In this document: one piece after another, positions 6,256 to 6,855 of the stretch
How the letters are laid out: each line of letters opens with the position of its first letter
How positions within the stretch are numbered: the stretch's first letter is position 1
Source of the DNA: Sphingobacteriales bacterium
Lineage (GTDB): Bacteria > Bacteroidota > Bacteroidia > Chitinophagales > Chitinophagaceae
DNA length: 6,855 nt
Reading direction: 5' to 3'
NCBI GenBank assembly: GCA_024640385.1
Contig: JAHEFC010000211.1
Coordinates: forward strand, 1-6,855
The notes under the pieces: generated by a model
What the model saw: the letters and a program-made list of their open reading frames with translations, nothing else
Databases searched by the model: none
Told to the model about the DNA's origin: nothing
Position numbers and translations under genes: made by a program

Positions 6256-6855
6256 ATGATGTCCATTAAAATGCTGGGGCGTGTTGCCTCAGGCCTTATC
6301 CTCGTTTTAATCCTCCAACTCAATGTTATTGCACAAGACAAGCCCATGTATGCCATGGTCACTTATATCAAGGCGGATCGCGGAAAAGGCGGCGACTATC
6401 TTGACCTCATTAAAAATTACGGATCAAAAATGTTCCAGGAGCGGGTAAACAACGGCGAGATCCTTTCATGGGCCCTTTACTCAGTAGGTATGTCTACTAA
6501 CCCTGAAGACGGTTATAATTTTGTTGGTGTAGCGATGTCCAATTCCATCAGTAGTTTCATGGAACCTAAAACAAGCCCCCAGGAATTCATGAAAAAACTG
6601 ATGCCCGGAGCGTCAGACAAAGCGATCCAGGAAACTTTAGATAAATATGGCCAGGTACGTGTAATTGAAAGCCAGCTGATCACACAGTTCCTTGACGGTT
6701 TGCCAAACGATGGTTCCGCTAAATACTACGAGATCAATTATATGAAAGTTCCTGATGGCAAGGATGCTGAATACATTGCTTTAGAAAAAGACACCTACAA
6801 ACCCATGCATAAAGAAAGAGTGGCTAAAGGAGAGATTACCACCTGGAGTTTATGG
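6256..6855 (+). CDS. Secreted protein of unknown function with duplicated module (3' end outside window)
   Basis: I translated 200 codons from ATG at 6256, open to the window edge. ATG at 6259 and 6271 are alternative starts. The N-terminus is a clear signal peptide (basic start, core LILVLILQLNVIA) with cleavage after residue 26 and Gln at +1. The mature part has two similar segments, residues 32-75 and 157-200, of the pattern Y-x4-Y-x-K ... Y-x-L-x-K ... M-x2-ERV-x2-GEI-x2-W-x-L. This reads like a beta-alpha-beta unit of dimeric alpha/beta-barrel (EthD/NIPSNAP/antibiotic-biosynthesis monooxygenase-like) folds, but no catalytic signature is visible and I do not recognise a named family. Similar secreted proteins of unknown function are familiar from Bacteroidota. 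It follows the GH106 gene after 88 bp on the same strand with no clear terminator or promoter in between, so co-transcription is possible. The second copy is cut by the window edge and may continue. Confidence 0.85.
   Translation, partial: MMSIKMLGRVASGLILVLILQLNVIAQDKPMYAMVTYIKADRGKGGDYLDLIKNYGSKMFQERVNNGEILSWALYSVGMSTNPEDGYNFVGVAMSNSISSFMEPKTSPQEFMKKLMPGASDKAIQETLDKYGQVRVIESQLITQFLDGLPNDGSAKYYEINYMKVPDGKDAEYIALEKDTYKPMHKERVAKGEITTWSLW
6349..6480 (+). repeat. Internal protein repeat, copy 1
   Basis: It encodes residues 32-75 of the secreted protein (starting YAMVTYIKADRGKGG, ending EILSWALY). Aligned without gaps to residues 157-200, I count about 17 identities in 44 positions, including Y, K, GK, Y-x-L-x-K, M-x2-ERV, GEI and W-x-L. 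The DNA itself has diverged, so this is an old domain duplication and not a recent DNA repeat. Confidence 0.7.
6724..6855 (+). repeat. Internal protein repeat, copy 2 (reaches window edge)
   Basis: It encodes residues 157-200 (starting YYEINYMKVPDGKDA, ending EITTWSLW), the partner of the segment at residues 32-75. The spacing of 125 residues between copies fits two complete alpha/beta domains of that size in tandem. The rest of this second domain should lie just past the window. Confidence 0.7.

Overview
The window looks like a chromosomal segment of a Bacteroidota species, most likely of the Chitinophaga/Chitinophagales type. Several signs support this. All four exported proteins have a signal peptide followed by Gln at the predicted +1 position. 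No Shine-Dalgarno sequence is visible before the starts. Two promoter-like elements fit the Bacteroidetes TTG/TAnnTTTG pattern. The split acyl-CoA carboxylase genes and the GH106 enzyme are also of kinds common in this phylum. Base composition is moderate and no break suggests recent transfer. I see no tRNA, rRNA, CRISPR array or insertion sequence.

Layout. Positions 1-1374 (minus strand) hold a two-gene biotin-dependent acyl-CoA carboxylase unit. A free-standing BT-like plus biotin carboxyl carrier protein comes first, followed 55 bp later by the biotin carboxylase subunit, which runs off the left edge. A promoter-like element lies about 75-100 bp upstream of the unit. Positions 1533-2327 (minus) encode a 264-aa outer-membrane beta-barrel protein. 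It is divergent, across a 250-bp intergenic region, from a second small barrel protein of 208 aa at 2578-3204 (plus). A strong imperfect hairpin (3220-3265) follows that gene and ends only 7 bp before the start codon of the largest gene, a secreted 964-aa GH106-family alpha-L-rhamnosidase-like glycoside hydrolase (3273-6167). After 88 bp comes a secreted protein of unknown function (6256 to the right edge) built from two diverged copies of a roughly 44-residue module.

How the genes may work together. The left part is central metabolism: ATP-dependent carboxylation of biotin for an acyl-CoA (probably propionyl- or acetyl-CoA) carboxylase, whose carboxyltransferase is not in the window. The right part is envelope or secreted functions. 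The GH106 enzyme probably removes L-rhamnose from plant or bacterial glycans or glycosides in the periplasm or at the surface. No SusC/SusD pair, regulator or rhamnose catabolic gene is visible beside it, so a role in a polysaccharide utilisation locus cannot be shown from this window. The most notable points are the hairpin crowding the GH106 start, the duplicated-domain secreted protein, and the uniform Q at +1 in all exported proteins.
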